Part shown: piece after piece, positions 11,810-24,449 of the stretch | Layout: the number at the start of each line of letters is the position of its first letter | How positions within the stretch are numbered: the first letter of the stretch is position 1 | Source of the DNA: Eutrigla gurnardus | Taxonomy: Eukaryota > Chordata > Actinopteri > Perciformes > Triglidae | Direction of reading: 5' to 3' | NCBI GenBank assembly: GCA_963514095.1 | Contig: OY741266.1 | Span: forward strand, 1,381,501 to 1,445,500 | DNA length: 64,000 nt | Notes under the pieces: model-generated | The model's database searches: none | What the model was told of the DNA's origin: nothing | What the model saw: the letters and a program-made list of their open reading frames with translations, nothing else | Translations under genes and position numbers: made by a program

Positions 11810-13462
11810 GGGCCCTAGTTTCGTAGACTAGGCGTAGTCAGCGTGCAGCGCACCTGCGCCACACCGACGGGGTGTGTCCGCCTGGACTTTGCAAGTTTCG
11901 TGCACCGTGCAGGCAAGCGCAGGCACGCCTCCCATCACTCCCACCCGCGCAAGTGGGAAAGAGGGAGGAGAGAAGGCGTGAGTGGGAGACGAGGAGGAGA
12001 CAAGGTGCAGGACTGGGATTAATACAGCCGATTCAGATCTCCCACCACGCGCATCACGTGCTGTGCGTGCGTATCATAATAATAACAATGCCGATATTAT
12101 AAAAAACAGGAGAGAGAGAGGGAGATGTTTTGGTCCGAGAGGCTGAGTTTCCATTACACGTGCCATCTGCCTTTGATCTGACGTCAGATGTGACGGGACA
12201 ATCTATATAGATATAAATTCACGTGTTGATTCAGTTAGTTGCATTAAATAGTGTTTGTTGTGATTATTTATTGCATTTAAATGTGCCTGGAACTGTGGAA
12301 ACCTGCCTGTGAGGTCTCGGTGACGTGTGCGCACTGCGTGCCGGTAAGCCAAACTGCCACTCCGCCAGCTGTAATTCGCCTTGAATGAATGGACTTTATT
12401 TGCGCCTTACGCCACGGAGCTGGCGGGCTTTCCCCGAAGTCTCGGCGAGGCTTTTTGCCACAAAACTTCCACTGCACCAAGCTGAATCTGTGACGCCTCC
12501 CCCTGCTGCGCCGCCACACCCATCTTGGTGCAGGCGATCCACCAAACTGCCACACTGACCGTGCACAAGGCTGCGCGGGTCGAAACTTGCATTACGGGTG
12601 TGGCGGCGCAGCAGGGGGAGGCGTCACAGATTCAGCTTTGCGGAGCGTAAGTTTCGTGCCAAAAAGCCGCGCCGAGACTGCGCCGAGACTGCGCCGAAAG
12701 CCCGCCAGCTCCAACCGTGTCTACTCTCGGCGCAAGGCGAATTACAGCTGGCGGAGTGGAAGTTTGGCTGACCGGCGCGCAGTGCGCACACTTCACCAAG
12801 ACCTCACAGGCAGGTTTCCACAGTTCCAGGCACATTTAAATGCAATAAATAATCACAACAAACACTATTTAATGCAACTAATTGAATCAACACGTGAATT
12901 TATATCTATATAGATTGTCCCGTCACATCTGACATCAGATCAAAGGCAGATGGCACGCGTAATGGAAACTCAGCCTGACTGAATTAACACAGCTGAAACT
13001 GTGATGCAAACTAACGAGTTCACATTTCTCTCAGCCAACCACAGACACCCTCGGCATCAGAGAGTGAGTATCAAGAAGAATTCAAAAGAAAAGAAACAGA
13101 GAGAGAGAGAGAGAGAGAAAGAAAGAAGCTGCTGCTGCTGTCTTCTGTCATTGGGTTGTCAAGTGACGAAACTTGCACTGCACCTCGCCTCGGCGCATTA
13201 AAGGTGAGGAGAGGAGCTAATTTGATTGGTGATGATCTGAATCGGCTGTGTTAATCCCAGTCCACGCCTCGTCTCCTCCTCGTCTCCCACTCACACCTTC
13301 TCTCCTCCCTCTATCCCACTTGCGGGGGTGGGAGTGATGGGAGGAGTGCCTGCGCCGGACTGCGCCATGCACGAAACTTGCAAAGTCCAGGCGGACACAC
13401 CCTGTCAGCGTGGCGCAAGTGCGCCGAGCCCCGACTGCACCTGGTATACGAAACTAGGGCCC
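11810..13462. mobile_element. Palindromic GGGCCC-ended element, copy 1
   Basis: The ends are GGGCCCTAGTTTCGT and its reverse complement. Both outer ends match the left end of copies 2 and 3. The left half (11,810 to about 12,590) is repeated in inverted order in the right half (about 12,597 to 13,462). The centre carries what is the right end of other copies, without its last 40 or so bases. The element therefore looks like an inverted dimer able to fold into a hairpin of roughly 0.8-kb arms. There is no coding gene. The superfamily is unresolved and no clean target duplication was found. Confidence 0.8.
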
Positions 13463-14017
13463 ATCCTGTTTATGAAATCCTTTTTGCCCCAAACTATTTG
13501 TTAGAAACAAATCAACCGACAATGTGAACACAAACAGAACCGAGTCCCTTTTGTGTTTGTTCTGATTGAGTTTGGTTCGTTTAAAGAGGACTCTATGTGA
13601 AGATGAGTTGGGTTTATATATGACATGGCTTCACAGGAGCTATGACGTGAGCAGTACATTATCACAGATCTACACATGATGCATTCAGGCATAGTACTGA
13701 ATGCAGGTCACCCATGTGTATGCAGTGCATGGAGCCCAATAGACAATCAGTTATGTGTGTGTAAAACAGACTAAAATAGACTTGATGCATATAGAAAAAA
13801 GCTTCATTTTTGCACGTACTGTATGGCGTGAATAAAACCCTTACGCAGTCTATGTAGACAGCTGGATTGATTCAAATAGGAGCTTAACTATGATAAATAT
13901 GGACAAAAATACACAAAGGTTCAAAGCATTCTTGCTCTGAAATGCCTTCAGCAATTTGTTTAGGAAAGTATCATTATCTGTGCATTGAGCTGTGATATTA
14001 TAGGCTACATGCTTTTC
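13463..14017. other. Gene-free interval
   Basis: AT-rich unique-looking sequence between the palindromic element and a SINE. Nothing recognised. Confidence 0.5.
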
Positions 14018-14423
14018 ATGTCAGTTACATCCATCCATCCATCCATTTTCTACCGCTTATCCTGTATTCAGGGTCGCGGGGGGGCTGGAGCCGATCCCAG
14101 CTGTCATTGGGCAAGGCAGGGTACACCCTGGACAGGTCGCCAGTCTATAACAGGGCCGACATGTAGAGACAAACAACCATTCACACTCACATTCACACCT
14201 ATGGGCAATTTAGAGTCACCAATTAACCTATCCCCATCCTGCATGTCTTTGGACTGTGGGAGGAAGCTGGAGAATCTGGAGAGAACCCACGCTCACACGG
14301 GGAGAACATGCAAACTCCACACAGAAGGAACCCGGGCCGACCCGGGAATCGAACCCGGGACCCTCTTGCTGTGAGGCGACAGTGCTACCCACTACACCAC
14401 CGTGCAGCCCATGTCAGTTACAT
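14018..14423 (-). mobile_element. tRNA-headed SINE with 13-bp TSD
   Basis: Read on the minus strand it starts with a tRNA-like head: GGTGTAGTGGGTAGCAC as the A-box region and GGTTCGATTCCCGG as the B box. It continues through the tail GTCCAGGGTGTACCCTGCC and ends in GGAT repeats. It is flanked by the direct repeat ATGTCAGTTACAT (14,018-14,030 and 14,411-14,423), a typical target-primed duplication. A second full copy is at 23,073-23,452. Confidence 0.9.
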
Positions 14424-14880
14424 TTGGTGGCTTATTATTGCTATGCATTATTTTGGTGTTTTAAGGGGAAACAGCTTCTTTTAATCCATCGGTATCTATT
14501 CTGTAGGATTTCCACACATACTGCATTCATGAAACCAATAAAAAACATTATCCTGCTGTATGTACGTGTGTGTAAGCATGATATTGATGTACAAAGCACC
14601 TTGTGTGCAGCCTTTGCTGACTTCATGTCACTCTAAAGTATTTGCTGTCAGAGTCACTAAACGTCTTCACTGCACTGCTATTCATGTCTGCTTGTCCGTC
14701 TCTTCTCATTTCCATCTCTGTCTGCCTCCCTTTGTCATGATCCTGACTCGCCACAATAACTTACAGCAGATTGTGAGACTTGAGAATGCTTGTAAAAATA
14801 ATAATTCAGTATCTTTAATATCTTAAGATGACCATGAGATTTTAAAGTTTACCATTGTTGGGAATGATTGTTTTTTATAA

Positions 14881-14997
14881 TCCATCCATCCATCATCTAC
14901 TGTATTCAGGGTCGTAGGGGGCTGGAGCCAAACCTAGCTGATGTTGGGCGAAGGCAGGGTTCACCCAGGACAGGTAACTAGTCTATCACAGGGTTGT
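14881..14997 (-). mobile_element. SINE fragment (GGAT-tailed family)
   Basis: The 3-prime part of the same SINE family as 14,018-14,423, lacking the tRNA head and more diverged. Confidence 0.75.
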
Positions 14998-15099
14998 TTT
15001 TTATAATATAGTATATAATCTATTAAAGTGTGAACTAGATTAAATATTTATAAAAAAAAAAAAAGAAGAATCTCTACCCGCTACACCATAGAAGGGAGC

Positions 15100-16300
15100 A
15101 ATGATCAAACAATCCCCAATGTTGCCCTCAGTATTGATGGGGCGATGTATGATTTTATCGCAGATTAGGATAAATAACAATCACAATACTGTATGTTGAT
15201 CGTGGTGAATTTATCAGGATGATCATAAATACCATGCATCTTGTGTGTGACAAATTGTAAACCAGTACGTTTTAGTGCCATTATAAGATTTTGAATATTT
15301 GAATGCCTATAAGAATAATATCATGAATTGCAATTAATTTGTCCAGGATGATTGTGACATGACTTTTTTATATTGTCCCATGTCTGGCCCTCAGTGCCCT
15401 AAAGGTCCACATTCTTATATAATGATGTCTGATTTGACCCGCATCCTGTGCACAGAACAAATATAGAACATTCAGCCCACACAGAACTCAAGATTTATTC
15501 ATTTAATTGACAGGATTGAGGATTCTGTCAAGGATAAATGCATCTAGTTTAAATAAGATGAAAAGTGGAGATACCTACAAAATACTACGAGAAATTTGCC
15601 TGTTTACAACCTCTTCTCTGTCTGTGAGAGTTAGGGATCTCGTGTGAAAAACACCTGCAGTTCTTGACAATCTTCTGTGTTCAGAATCTATTGTTCTTCC
15701 TGCGTCCAGCACCATCATTTAAAGTGAGGCAGCTGGTGGTTGGGAAGGACTGTTGCAGCTCAGCATTCACACATGGCACCATATGAAAATGTCATGTTAC
15801 GATCATCCTGGCCAAAATAACTGCTATATCCTGCTAATTATCAAAATATGCGTAGAACTAATAAACTAATTTTACAAATAGAACACATATTTATTTGTGA
15901 AGATTGTAAAGGACGAATTTTTTTTAATTTAAAATTAAAAAAAGCAACATTGGGTGATGATGTTCTTGCTGATCATTCCTGCCTATGCCTATTATTTAAT
16001 GTGTTTTAAATCAGGCTCTATTTTGAGCATGATATTGTGTTCCATTATCCTGATGACGAAAATGACCTTCCCATACAACTAAACTGCACTCTCAGTTACG
16101 TTTCCAGGAGTTTTCCTCAAAACGGAATTCAACAATTTAGATTTTCTTCTGTGGGAATGTAAGTTTTAGGAGGCTTGCTGATAATTGCTGGAGGTCTATT
16201 ATTATTATTAATATTAGTATTATTTTTAAATTATGCTCTATTTTGAGCATACTATTCTGTTCCATTATCAATCTATTGTGAGTGATTTTTTTTATCACGA
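15100..16300. repeat. Old dispersed repeat, related to 25.6-26.0 kb
   Basis: Short blocks such as CAGGATGATTGTGACAT and a segment around CTCTATTTTGAGCAT recur at 25,590-26,045 and twice within this interval (about 16,013 and 16,230). These are remnants of an unidentified AT-rich repeat with no coding sequence seen. Confidence 0.4.
16067..16169 (+). repeat. Direct repeat flanking exon 3, copy 1
   Basis: Begins CTTCCCATACAACTAAACTG and ends TGGGAATGTAAGTTTTAG. The second copy is 17,180-17,256 in the same orientation, with a 25-base internal gap. Exon 3 lies between them. Confidence 0.8.
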
Positions 16301-16410
16301 TCCACAATGAAATCCTGCTCCTGCTCTCTGGGTATCTAAATGCCACTCAATTTGCCAGATCAATTTGCTTATTTAAAACACTTGTATAAACTGTCTGTGA
16401 CGGCACGCTA

Positions 16411-17397
<987 letters not shown>

Positions 17398-17528
17398 CTT
17401 TAAAGTTTGGTCTTATCCTGGCATCGTATCCAGATGTCCTGCCCATCAGCTTGTCCAGGAAATCCGAGGGAGACATTGGGACCTGCCTTGTCCTCGCAGC
17501 ATTGTCCACCTCCTTACATTGGGCCACG
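17398..17528 (-). CDS. glra3: Glycine receptor alpha subunit, exon 2
   Basis: A 131-nt exon encoding the end of the signal peptide and the N-terminus of the mature subunit. It ends with MSPSDFLDKLMGRTSGYDA and RIRPNFKG, a signature of glycine receptor alpha subunits. The acceptor is CTATGACAG and the donor is AAAG|GTATCT. The upstream stretch VAQCKEVDNAARTRQVP resembles the GLRA3 N-terminus (KE, D, AR, R and P in matching spacing) more than GLRA1, 2 or 4, which is why I favour glra3. The N-terminus evolves fast, so another alpha paralogue remains possible. It joins exon 1 as AG|C (serine) with the frame kept. Confidence 0.88.
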
Positions 17529-19160
17529 CTGTCATAGAAACAAAACACAAACTCAAGTAATCATCTGTGACATTTTCACAGCAGGATGTGTATTTGGCTT
17601 GTAAACTGACCTGAAGCACCACAGAGACCCAGGTTATTCACTGTCAATGGCAGCTTTGACGTTGATGTTATAAACACCCAGAGAATTAAACCTACACAGA
17701 CAGACAGCTCGGCCGGTATCTGTTTTTTCATATCTTCATACCTTCCTGACATTTCACCTGGTTATACAGCTATGACAGTATCACTGCAAAAGCCACCTAC
17801 GACAATCTCAGCTATAACGTTATAGATAATATAGGTAATTACATATTGCCTCCCAACCACACACACAGCGCAGCGGTACCAACACATTGTGGGCTGAACG
17901 GAGCAAATGATGGCAGCAGACTGGCAGAATAAAACCTTGTGACTACAAACTAACCAGGACGTTTTCGTTGTCTGTAAATTAATCATTGAGATGTTCAGTC
18001 AGGACGCATGTTGCCGAGGCCCATGTAGCATAGCTGGACGCAAAAATACAAGTGCTTCATGCTGGGCAAATTATGGCGAGCTCTGTGGCACACACACTGG
18101 GCTCGGTGTCACAGAGGTTGCTGTAGAGTGAACTTAAGAGCAGGCTTGAAAGCAGACAAACAAAAAAAAGTACTGAAAATGCTTCAAATCAGAATTGACA
18201 CCTGGTGGATTTTCAAACTGAAGCTGCTAATTAACATTATTTTACAAAATGTTCAACACATTTAAATATGACCAAATATAAGCAGCATTTAACATGAAGT
18301 GGGCTTCTCACTGTTTAACTTGCTCCATAATTTGTCCAATTTACTCTTATAAATCAAAGAAAGGCATCAGCACGGCTCCTCGGCCTAACCACTTTACTTC
18401 GGTGTGGTATGGCCGACCATAGGTTCATCAGTCATACTAACAAGGATTCAGGCCTCTGGTTCAGACAACTACCCCATAGCGTGATCCATCCACAACGACT
18501 TGCAACACAACGCTTCCTGATGCAAAATATAGTGATGCCCAAAAACGATTCACTTCATTTGCAACACCTGCCCTTTACTCGATCACTGCTGGATCATTGA
18601 CACTGACCTTACGGGCCCGGTCCACCCCGACCAGGTCCAGCCCGACCAGGTCCCGGTCCAGTACTCCAACAATAGAGTTGAAAATGTTTTTGCTGTTGTC
18701 TTGTTGGTCATCAGCATTAGGGGTGCAACAGTTCTCAATATAATATTGAACCGTACGGTAGGCCATGCAAGGTTCAATACACAGTTGTGAATTGAGGTAT
18801 TTTCAGTTTTGCAATAAAATCGCGTAATTTCATGTTTCCATCCTTGTATTTCTCTCTGAATTGGCTATGTTGGAGCTTTAGAGGACCACTTGAAAGCAGC
18901 GTGTGTTCACTTGCTGCAATGGGGAAACGTTTCTCTCGTTGATGCTTCCAACGAGCCGATTCTACCGGTGCAAAAAACAAGAACACAACAAGTGCAGTGC
19001 GACGATTTTTGCTAAAGATTTGCAGCCCTTTTCCGGAATCATATTGCATTGTTTTTTTTTTTAAGTTCTATCTGTAATTAAGAAACAAACAAACATACAA
19101 CGTTATGTAACTCTGCTCCTACCATTGTGTAAAGTGCACCAAAGAAGCATTGTTGAATTC
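17529..19160. other. Gene-free intronic stretch
   Basis: Nothing coding. A short tandem CCCGACCAGGTC-type duplication is seen at about 18,618-18,661. Confidence 0.5.
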
Positions 19161-19167
19161 ACTGTTT

Positions 19168-19306
19168 TGTGTGTGTGTGTGGGTGTGTGTTTGTGTGTGT
19201 GTGTGTGTGTGTCCTCTAGGGTGAATGGGTAGTAGTTGAATGCTAAGGTAAAGCTTGATGATCCTGAAACCACACTTGTGCATGTGTTTGTGTGTGCATG
19301 TGTGTT

Positions 19307-19355
<49 letters not shown>

Positions 19356-19420
19356 TGTGTGTGTTTGTTTGTCAGTTGGGATACGATGCATTTTCCAAAA
19401 TAGCTCTGCTATAGTTCTGC

Positions 19421-19484
<64 letters not shown>
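19168..19484. repeat. Three dinucleotide arrays in inverted layout
   Basis: TG-rich runs at about 19,168-19,211 and 19,312-19,351, then a (CA)n run at 19,423-19,484. The TG and CA arrays are reverse complements about 70 bases apart and could pair as a hairpin. Confidence 0.9.
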
Positions 19485-19487
<3 letters not shown>

Positions 19488-19967
19488 TAAGCACATGCAA
19501 GTGGTTTTTCAGGATCATCAACCTTTACTTTGGGATTTGGGAGCAGCTCCAACAGCAGAAAGTAACTTTATACAATCCTGAGACCAGAATGAGGGTGTTT
19601 ACCAAGTTTGTCTACTCATTTAACCTCTTCTAGATATTCACTCACACTGGTGGTGACGGCGAGAGACGAGGAGACCGGTACTCATTCATATCCAATGAGC
19701 TATGGGACATGAGGACAGAGAGCAGAGACACAGCTCAAGGTGGATTTAGCAACTTGGAGTCGAGTCGACCAGAGTCCAACTACTGCCACTAGATCCAACA
19801 AATTATGCAGTAGGGTGTTTACCTGCAAAGAACAAATCCCTTTGGTTATAGACCCTCTTACATTCAACATCATCAAATATGTGTGCATGTTGTGCCATCC
19901 AGACGAGTGAGCAAGAACTTCAACAACTTCCATAATTCGAGCTACATTTTTACAATTAAGTAATAAA

Positions 19968-20115
19968 TGGCCTCATTTATATAGCTCGTTTCTCCAAAGC
20001 ACTTTACATCAATGACTGACATTGACCCATTCACATACCGACGGTGGAGTCAACCACGCAGGGCTTGCTTGTCAGGAGCAATTAGTGTGAGGTGTCTTGC
20101 AGGGACAATTAGCAG
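19968..20115 (-). mobile_element. SINE fragment (ATATAAATGG-tailed family)
   Basis: Diverged 3-prime region of a teleost SINE family: AAATGGCCTCATTTATATAGC, then CCATTCACA and the GTCTTGC block. It is related to the copies at 20,470, 47,442 and 49,345. Confidence 0.55.
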
Positions 20116-20469
20116 TAGTGATAGCAAATGAATAAAAACGACCTGATGGCCAGCAGAGAGAATGCGTTGTTTTCACTTGTCAGCTACACATATAAATAAA
20201 AGTCTGAGAAGCTAAAAATGGAATCAAACTAGCTGGGAAGTGAGCAGGCTGTGTCGTCGTGCCCTCAGAGAGCTCTGACACAGCAGCTCGCCACTGGGGG
20301 AGTAGAGTTGCTTCCTGGTTGATGCATCACCACGGACTCTGTCTGCTGTCTGTGTGAGTCTGCCCGTGGATGTGGATGTGTCTGCTAGGAGCATGTGTCA
20401 CGCTCAGCATCATGTGTTAATGTTACCCTGTATTTCTACCAGTGGATGCAGACCACTTTGATGCTGGAT

Positions 20470-20600
20470 CATTCAGCAGATGGTTCGATTCTCAGCTCCT
20501 CCAGTCTGTGTGCCGAAGTGTCCTTGGGCAAGATACTGAATCTCAAATTGCCCCTGGAGGCTGTGCCATCAGCGTGTGAATGTGTGCGAGTATTAGACAT
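20470..20600 (+). mobile_element. SINE fragment with tRNA B box
   Basis: Contains GGTTCGATTCTCAGCTCCTC (tRNA-like B box), then CCTTGGGCAAGATACTGAA and a GTGTGAATGTGTG region. This is the central part of the family seen at 47,442-47,712 in reverse orientation. Confidence 0.65.
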
Positions 20601-21358
20601 TAATTCAGAAAATTAGCATTAGCTTGATCTGGCAGGTTTGTGTCTGTTTTGAAGCACAAATGAACGATTACAGGTTTATTTAAAAACAAACATTAGGGAC
20701 AGAAATATAATCCTTTTGTTTAATCTTTCTCTCTCTCAGCCAATGAATCTTGGGATAAATTGGGCCGTGAAGGACCCATCAGTTGGATCCATTGAATCTG
20801 GGAAAAGAAGGCCGCATTTCTGTGCTGAATTTGAAGGGGTCTTTGAAATGGAACAGCCTTGTCACAGCCGCTGTGACATGTTCGGCCTTTAAATGCAGCC
20901 TCCGGAGGATGCGACTGTTGGATTGGGACTATTTACTCGCTGGCCACGGACACGTGGCTGCTTCTTTAAAACATTAGAGAACAAATTGAAGCCATATAGA
21001 GGGATGTAGCATAGCATCAAAAATGGATGAGCTTTTAATCTAGAACGACTGTCTCTCACACATGAAGGACATTTAATGGGGGAAGCTGAATATATTTAAC
21101 GTATTAATGTATTTAATATATTTATTCTATTTCAATCTGCTGCTACTATCAATGCCAATAAATTATTCATGAATTCAACAGTGATTTCAATGTATAGTGA
21201 AGTAAGCACAATATTTCATTCATGTACAGAGTGAACCAGCAAGCTGCTGATTTGAGGCATTTGAAGCACACAACTCAAATACTACGTTGATTTATTGAGC
21301 TAATCCCACTTAATGTGAAGAACAGAATGATAATGTTTTAGTAACTCCTTTCTGTAGT
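20601..21358. other. Gene-free intronic stretch
   Basis: No coding or repeat signature recognised. Confidence 0.5.
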
Positions 21359-21359
21359 C

Positions 21360-21414
<55 letters not shown>
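21359..21414. repeat. Compound (GT)n(AT)n microsatellite
   Basis: About 10 GT units run into about 18 AT units, just left of a Tc1 insertion. Confidence 0.9.
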
Positions 21415-21416
<2 letters not shown>

Positions 21417-21441
21417 GTATACATTTACATATACATTTACA

Positions 21442-23072
21442 TACACTCAACAAAAATATAAACGCAACACTTTTGTTTTTGCTCCCATTTTTCATGAGAT
21501 GGACTTAAAGATCTAAAATTCATTCCAGATACACAATATTACCATTTCTCTCAAACATTGTTCACAAATCTGTCTAAATGTGTGATAGTGAGCACTTCTG
21601 CTTTGCTGAGATAATCCATCCCACCTCACAGGTGTGCCACATCAAGATGCTGATCTGACATCATGATTAGTGCACAGGTGTACCTTATACTGCCCACAAT
21701 AAAAGGCCACTCTGAAATGTGCAGTTTTGTCTCACAGCAAAATGCCACAGATGCCACAAGCATTGAGGGAGCGTGCAATTGGCATGCTGACAGCAGGAAT
21801 GTCAACCAGATCTGTTGCTCGTGCATTAAATGTTCATTTCTCCACCATAAGCCGTCTCCAAAGGCGTTTCAGAGAATATGGCAGTACATCCAACCGGCCT
21901 CACAACCGCAGACCACGTGTAACCACACCAGCCCAGGACCTCCACATCCAGCAGGTTCACCTCCAAGATCCTCTGAGACCAGCCACTCAGACAGCTGCTG
22001 AAACAATTGGTTTGCATAACCAAACAATTTCTGCACAAACTGTCAGAAACCGTCTCAGGGAAGCTCAACTGCATGCTCGTCGTCCTCATCGGGGTCTTGA
22101 CCTGACTCCAGCTCGTCGCCGTAACAGACTTGTGGGCAAATGCTCACATTCGACGGCGTCTGGCACATTGGAGAGGTGTTCTCTTCACGGATGAATCTCG
22201 GTTTACATTGTTCAGGGCAGATGGCAGACAGCGTGTGTGGCGTCGTGTGGGTGAGCGCTTTGCTGATGTCAATGTTGTGGATCGAGTGGCCCATGGTGGT
22301 GGTGGGGTTATGGTATGGGCAGGCATCTATTATGGACGAAGAACACAGGTGCATTTTATTGATGGCATTTTGAATGCACAGAGATACCGTGTTGAGATCC
22401 TGTGGCCCATTGTTGTGCCATACATCCATGAACATCACCTCATGTTTCAGCAAGATAATGCACGCCCCATGTTGCAAGGATCTGTACACAATTCTTGGAA
22501 GCTGAAAATGTCCAAGTTCTTGCATGGCCAGCATCTCACCGGAGATGTCACCCATTGAGCATGTTTGGGATGTGCTTGACCGGCGTATACGACAGCGTGT
22601 ACCAGTTCCCACTAATATCCAGCAACTTCGCACAGCCATTGAAGAGGAGTGGACCAACATTCCACAGGCCACAATTGACAATCTGATAAACTCTATGCGA
22701 AGAAGATGTGTTGCACTGCATGAGGCAAATGGTGGTCACACCAGATACTGACTGGTTCTGAGTCCCCAGACCCCCAATAAAGCAAAAAAATGCACATTTC
22801 AGGGTGGCCTTTTATTGTGGACAGTCTAAGGCACACCTGTGCACTAATCATGATGTCAGATCAGCATCTTGATGTGGCACACCTGTGAGGCGGGATGGAT
22901 TATTTCAGCAAAGCAGAAGTGCTCACTATCACACATTTAGACTGATTTGTGAACAATGTTTGAGAGAAATGGTAATATTGTGTATCTGGAATGAATTTTA
23001 GATCTTTAAGTCCATCTCATGAAAAATGGGAGCAAAAACAAAAGTGTTGCGTTTATATTTTTGTTGAGTGTA
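21442..23072 (+). mobile_element. Full-length Tc1 transposon A
   Basis: The element is 21,444-23,070, flanked by TA on both sides (21,442-21,443; 23,071-23,072). Long inverted repeats of about 280 bp begin CACTCAACAAAAATATAAAC and end in the complementary sequence. Gross structure is complete but the transposase has several frameshifts. Confidence 0.95.
21742..22751 (+). pseudogene. Tc1 transposase, frameshifted
   Basis: Would cut and paste the element at TA sites. The paired helix-turn-helix N-terminus includes LRERAIGMLTAGMSTRSVAR and a GRPR-like linker region. Catalytic positions of the DD34E triad are seen in FTDESRF, FQQDNARP and SPIEHVWD. The C-terminus ends HEANGGHTRY. The start is the ATG at 21,742 just after the left inverted repeat. 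Frame changes occur near 22,130, near 22,465-22,475 and near 22,530, so no active protein can be made. The rest is close to the usual length of about 340 residues. Confidence 0.92.
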
Positions 23073-23452
23073 AGGGGGGCTGCACGGTGGTGTAGTGGGT
23101 AGCACTGTTGCCTCACAGCGAGAGGATCCCGGGTTCGATTCCCAGGTCGGCCCGGGTTCCTTCTGTGTGGAGTTTGCATGTTCTCCCCGTGTAAGCGTGG
23201 GTTCCCTCTGGGTTCTCCGGCTTCCTCCCACAGTCCAAAGACATGCAGGATGGGGATAGGTTAATTGGTGACTCTAAATTGCCCATAGGTGTGAATGTGA
23301 GTGTGAATGGTTGTTTGTCTCTACATGTTGGCCCTGTTATAGACTGGCGACCTGTCCAGGGTGTACCCTGCCTTCGCCCAATGACAGCTGGGATCGTCTC
23401 CAGCCCCCCGCGACCCTGAATACAGGATAAGCGGTAGACAATGGATGGATGG
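23073..23452 (+). mobile_element. tRNA-headed SINE, full length
   Basis: Same family as 14,018-14,423: head GGGCTGCACGGTGGTGTAG, B box GGTTCGATTCCC, tail ending in GGAT repeats. It abuts the right TA of Tc1 A and, on its other side, the ATATATAT flank of the BED MITE. No clear target duplication was found. Confidence 0.9.
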
Positions 23453-23460
23453 ATATATAT

Positions 23461-24268
23461 TAGGGCCGGGACTTTAACGGACTTTAAGATTAATTAATTA
23501 CAGAAACGCGTTAAAAAAATGTACGCATTTTAATCACACTTATTTTTGCACCGCGGAACGTTTCTCACTGGATGAGTTTCAGGCGGACCGATTATACTGG
23601 AGCACCAACTAGCGTTCATGACTTCAGACAACAACAAACCACAGTGGATATGAATGCAGAAGCTGATGAGACCGCTTTGGTTGGCCCCGTGGATGGGAAA
23701 TGTTGTTGTAATAAACGAACGGATTTAAGCGTCGATAAGAGCATGGTTGTGTGCAAGCTATGCAACAAGGAATTTGCATATCACCACAGCACATCAAGCC
23801 TCAAGTATCACCTTAATGCAAAACATATAGCAGCTAGCGTGGACGCTAGCGTGGTAGCTAGCGTCAGAGGGTTAACCCTCGCCAACAGAGAGATATTTTC
23901 TAATAGTCAGGGTTTCCAATGTTCTGAATGTACTTGAAAGTATTGTGTTTTACTTAAAAAAACAAAGTATTATTTTACAGTTAGTTTACAGAAGGTCTAC
24001 CTACCTGTAGGCTACCTGAATTTCTGAAATGTACTATATTTCTAAATATGCTATTGCTACACTTAATGGCAAAAATTGCACTGGTCTGTTGGACTGGGTT
24101 GAACAAAAATAAACAATATTTTGTTGCTTAAGCTTATGTATTTAGTCATTATTCAATGTTATACTACTTCTCACTGTTCTCAGGGCAAATATTTATATGC
24201 GATTAAAATGCGATTCATTTCGATTAATGAATTACAAAGCCTCTAATTAATTAGATCGAGTCCTGGCC

Positions 24269-24271
<3 letters not shown>
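23461..24271 (+). mobile_element. BED-finger hAT MITE, copy 2 (uninterrupted)
   Basis: An 811-bp element with ends TAGGGCCGGGAC and GTCCTGGCCCTA and flanks ATATATAT on both sides (23,453-23,460; 24,272-24,279). Copy 1 has the same right flank. It holds the empty site for the hAT in copy 1 at 23,993-24,000. Confidence 0.8.
23572..23937 (+). CDS. BED-type zinc finger ORF, MITE copy 2
   Basis: A 121-residue ORF with CKLCNKEF and YHLNAKH forming one BED finger, and no catalytic domain. The first ATG begins MSFRRTDYTGAP, and an in-frame internal ATG lies before the finger. The frame ends at the same GFQCSECT stop as the diverged copy at 9,863-10,123. A short tandem GCTAGCGT motif follows the finger and codes VDASVVAS. 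It is probably the retained first exon of a hAT transposase. A DNA-binding-only peptide is possible but unproven. Confidence 0.5.
   Translation: MSFRRTDYTGAPTSVHDFRQQQTTVDMNAEADETALVGPVDGKCCCNKRTDLSVDKSMVVCKLCNKEFAYHHSTSSLKYHLNAKHIAASVDASVVASVRGLTLANREIFSNSQGFQCSECT

Positions 24272-24272
<1 letters not shown>

Positions 24273-24331
<59 letters not shown>
24273..24331. repeat. (TA)n microsatellite
   Basis: About 29 TA units directly at the MITE edge. Confidence 0.9.
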
Positions 24332-24334
<3 letters not shown>

Positions 24335-24449
24335 GTATATTTTATTATTATTTTAATGTATATTTTTGGCTATTTCTGTGGATATCATCATGGATGATCG
24401 AGGAATGTAAAAATGTAAAAACAGCATCATGTTGTATTTTTAATTTGTT

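Noticed and set aside
14280..14410. tRNA gene call on the minus strand
   Set aside because: It is the head of a GGAT-tailed SINE with its own 13-bp duplication.
19119..19581. Long Cys-Val and Thr-His ORFs on both strands
   Set aside because: Dinucleotide repeat translations without any domain.
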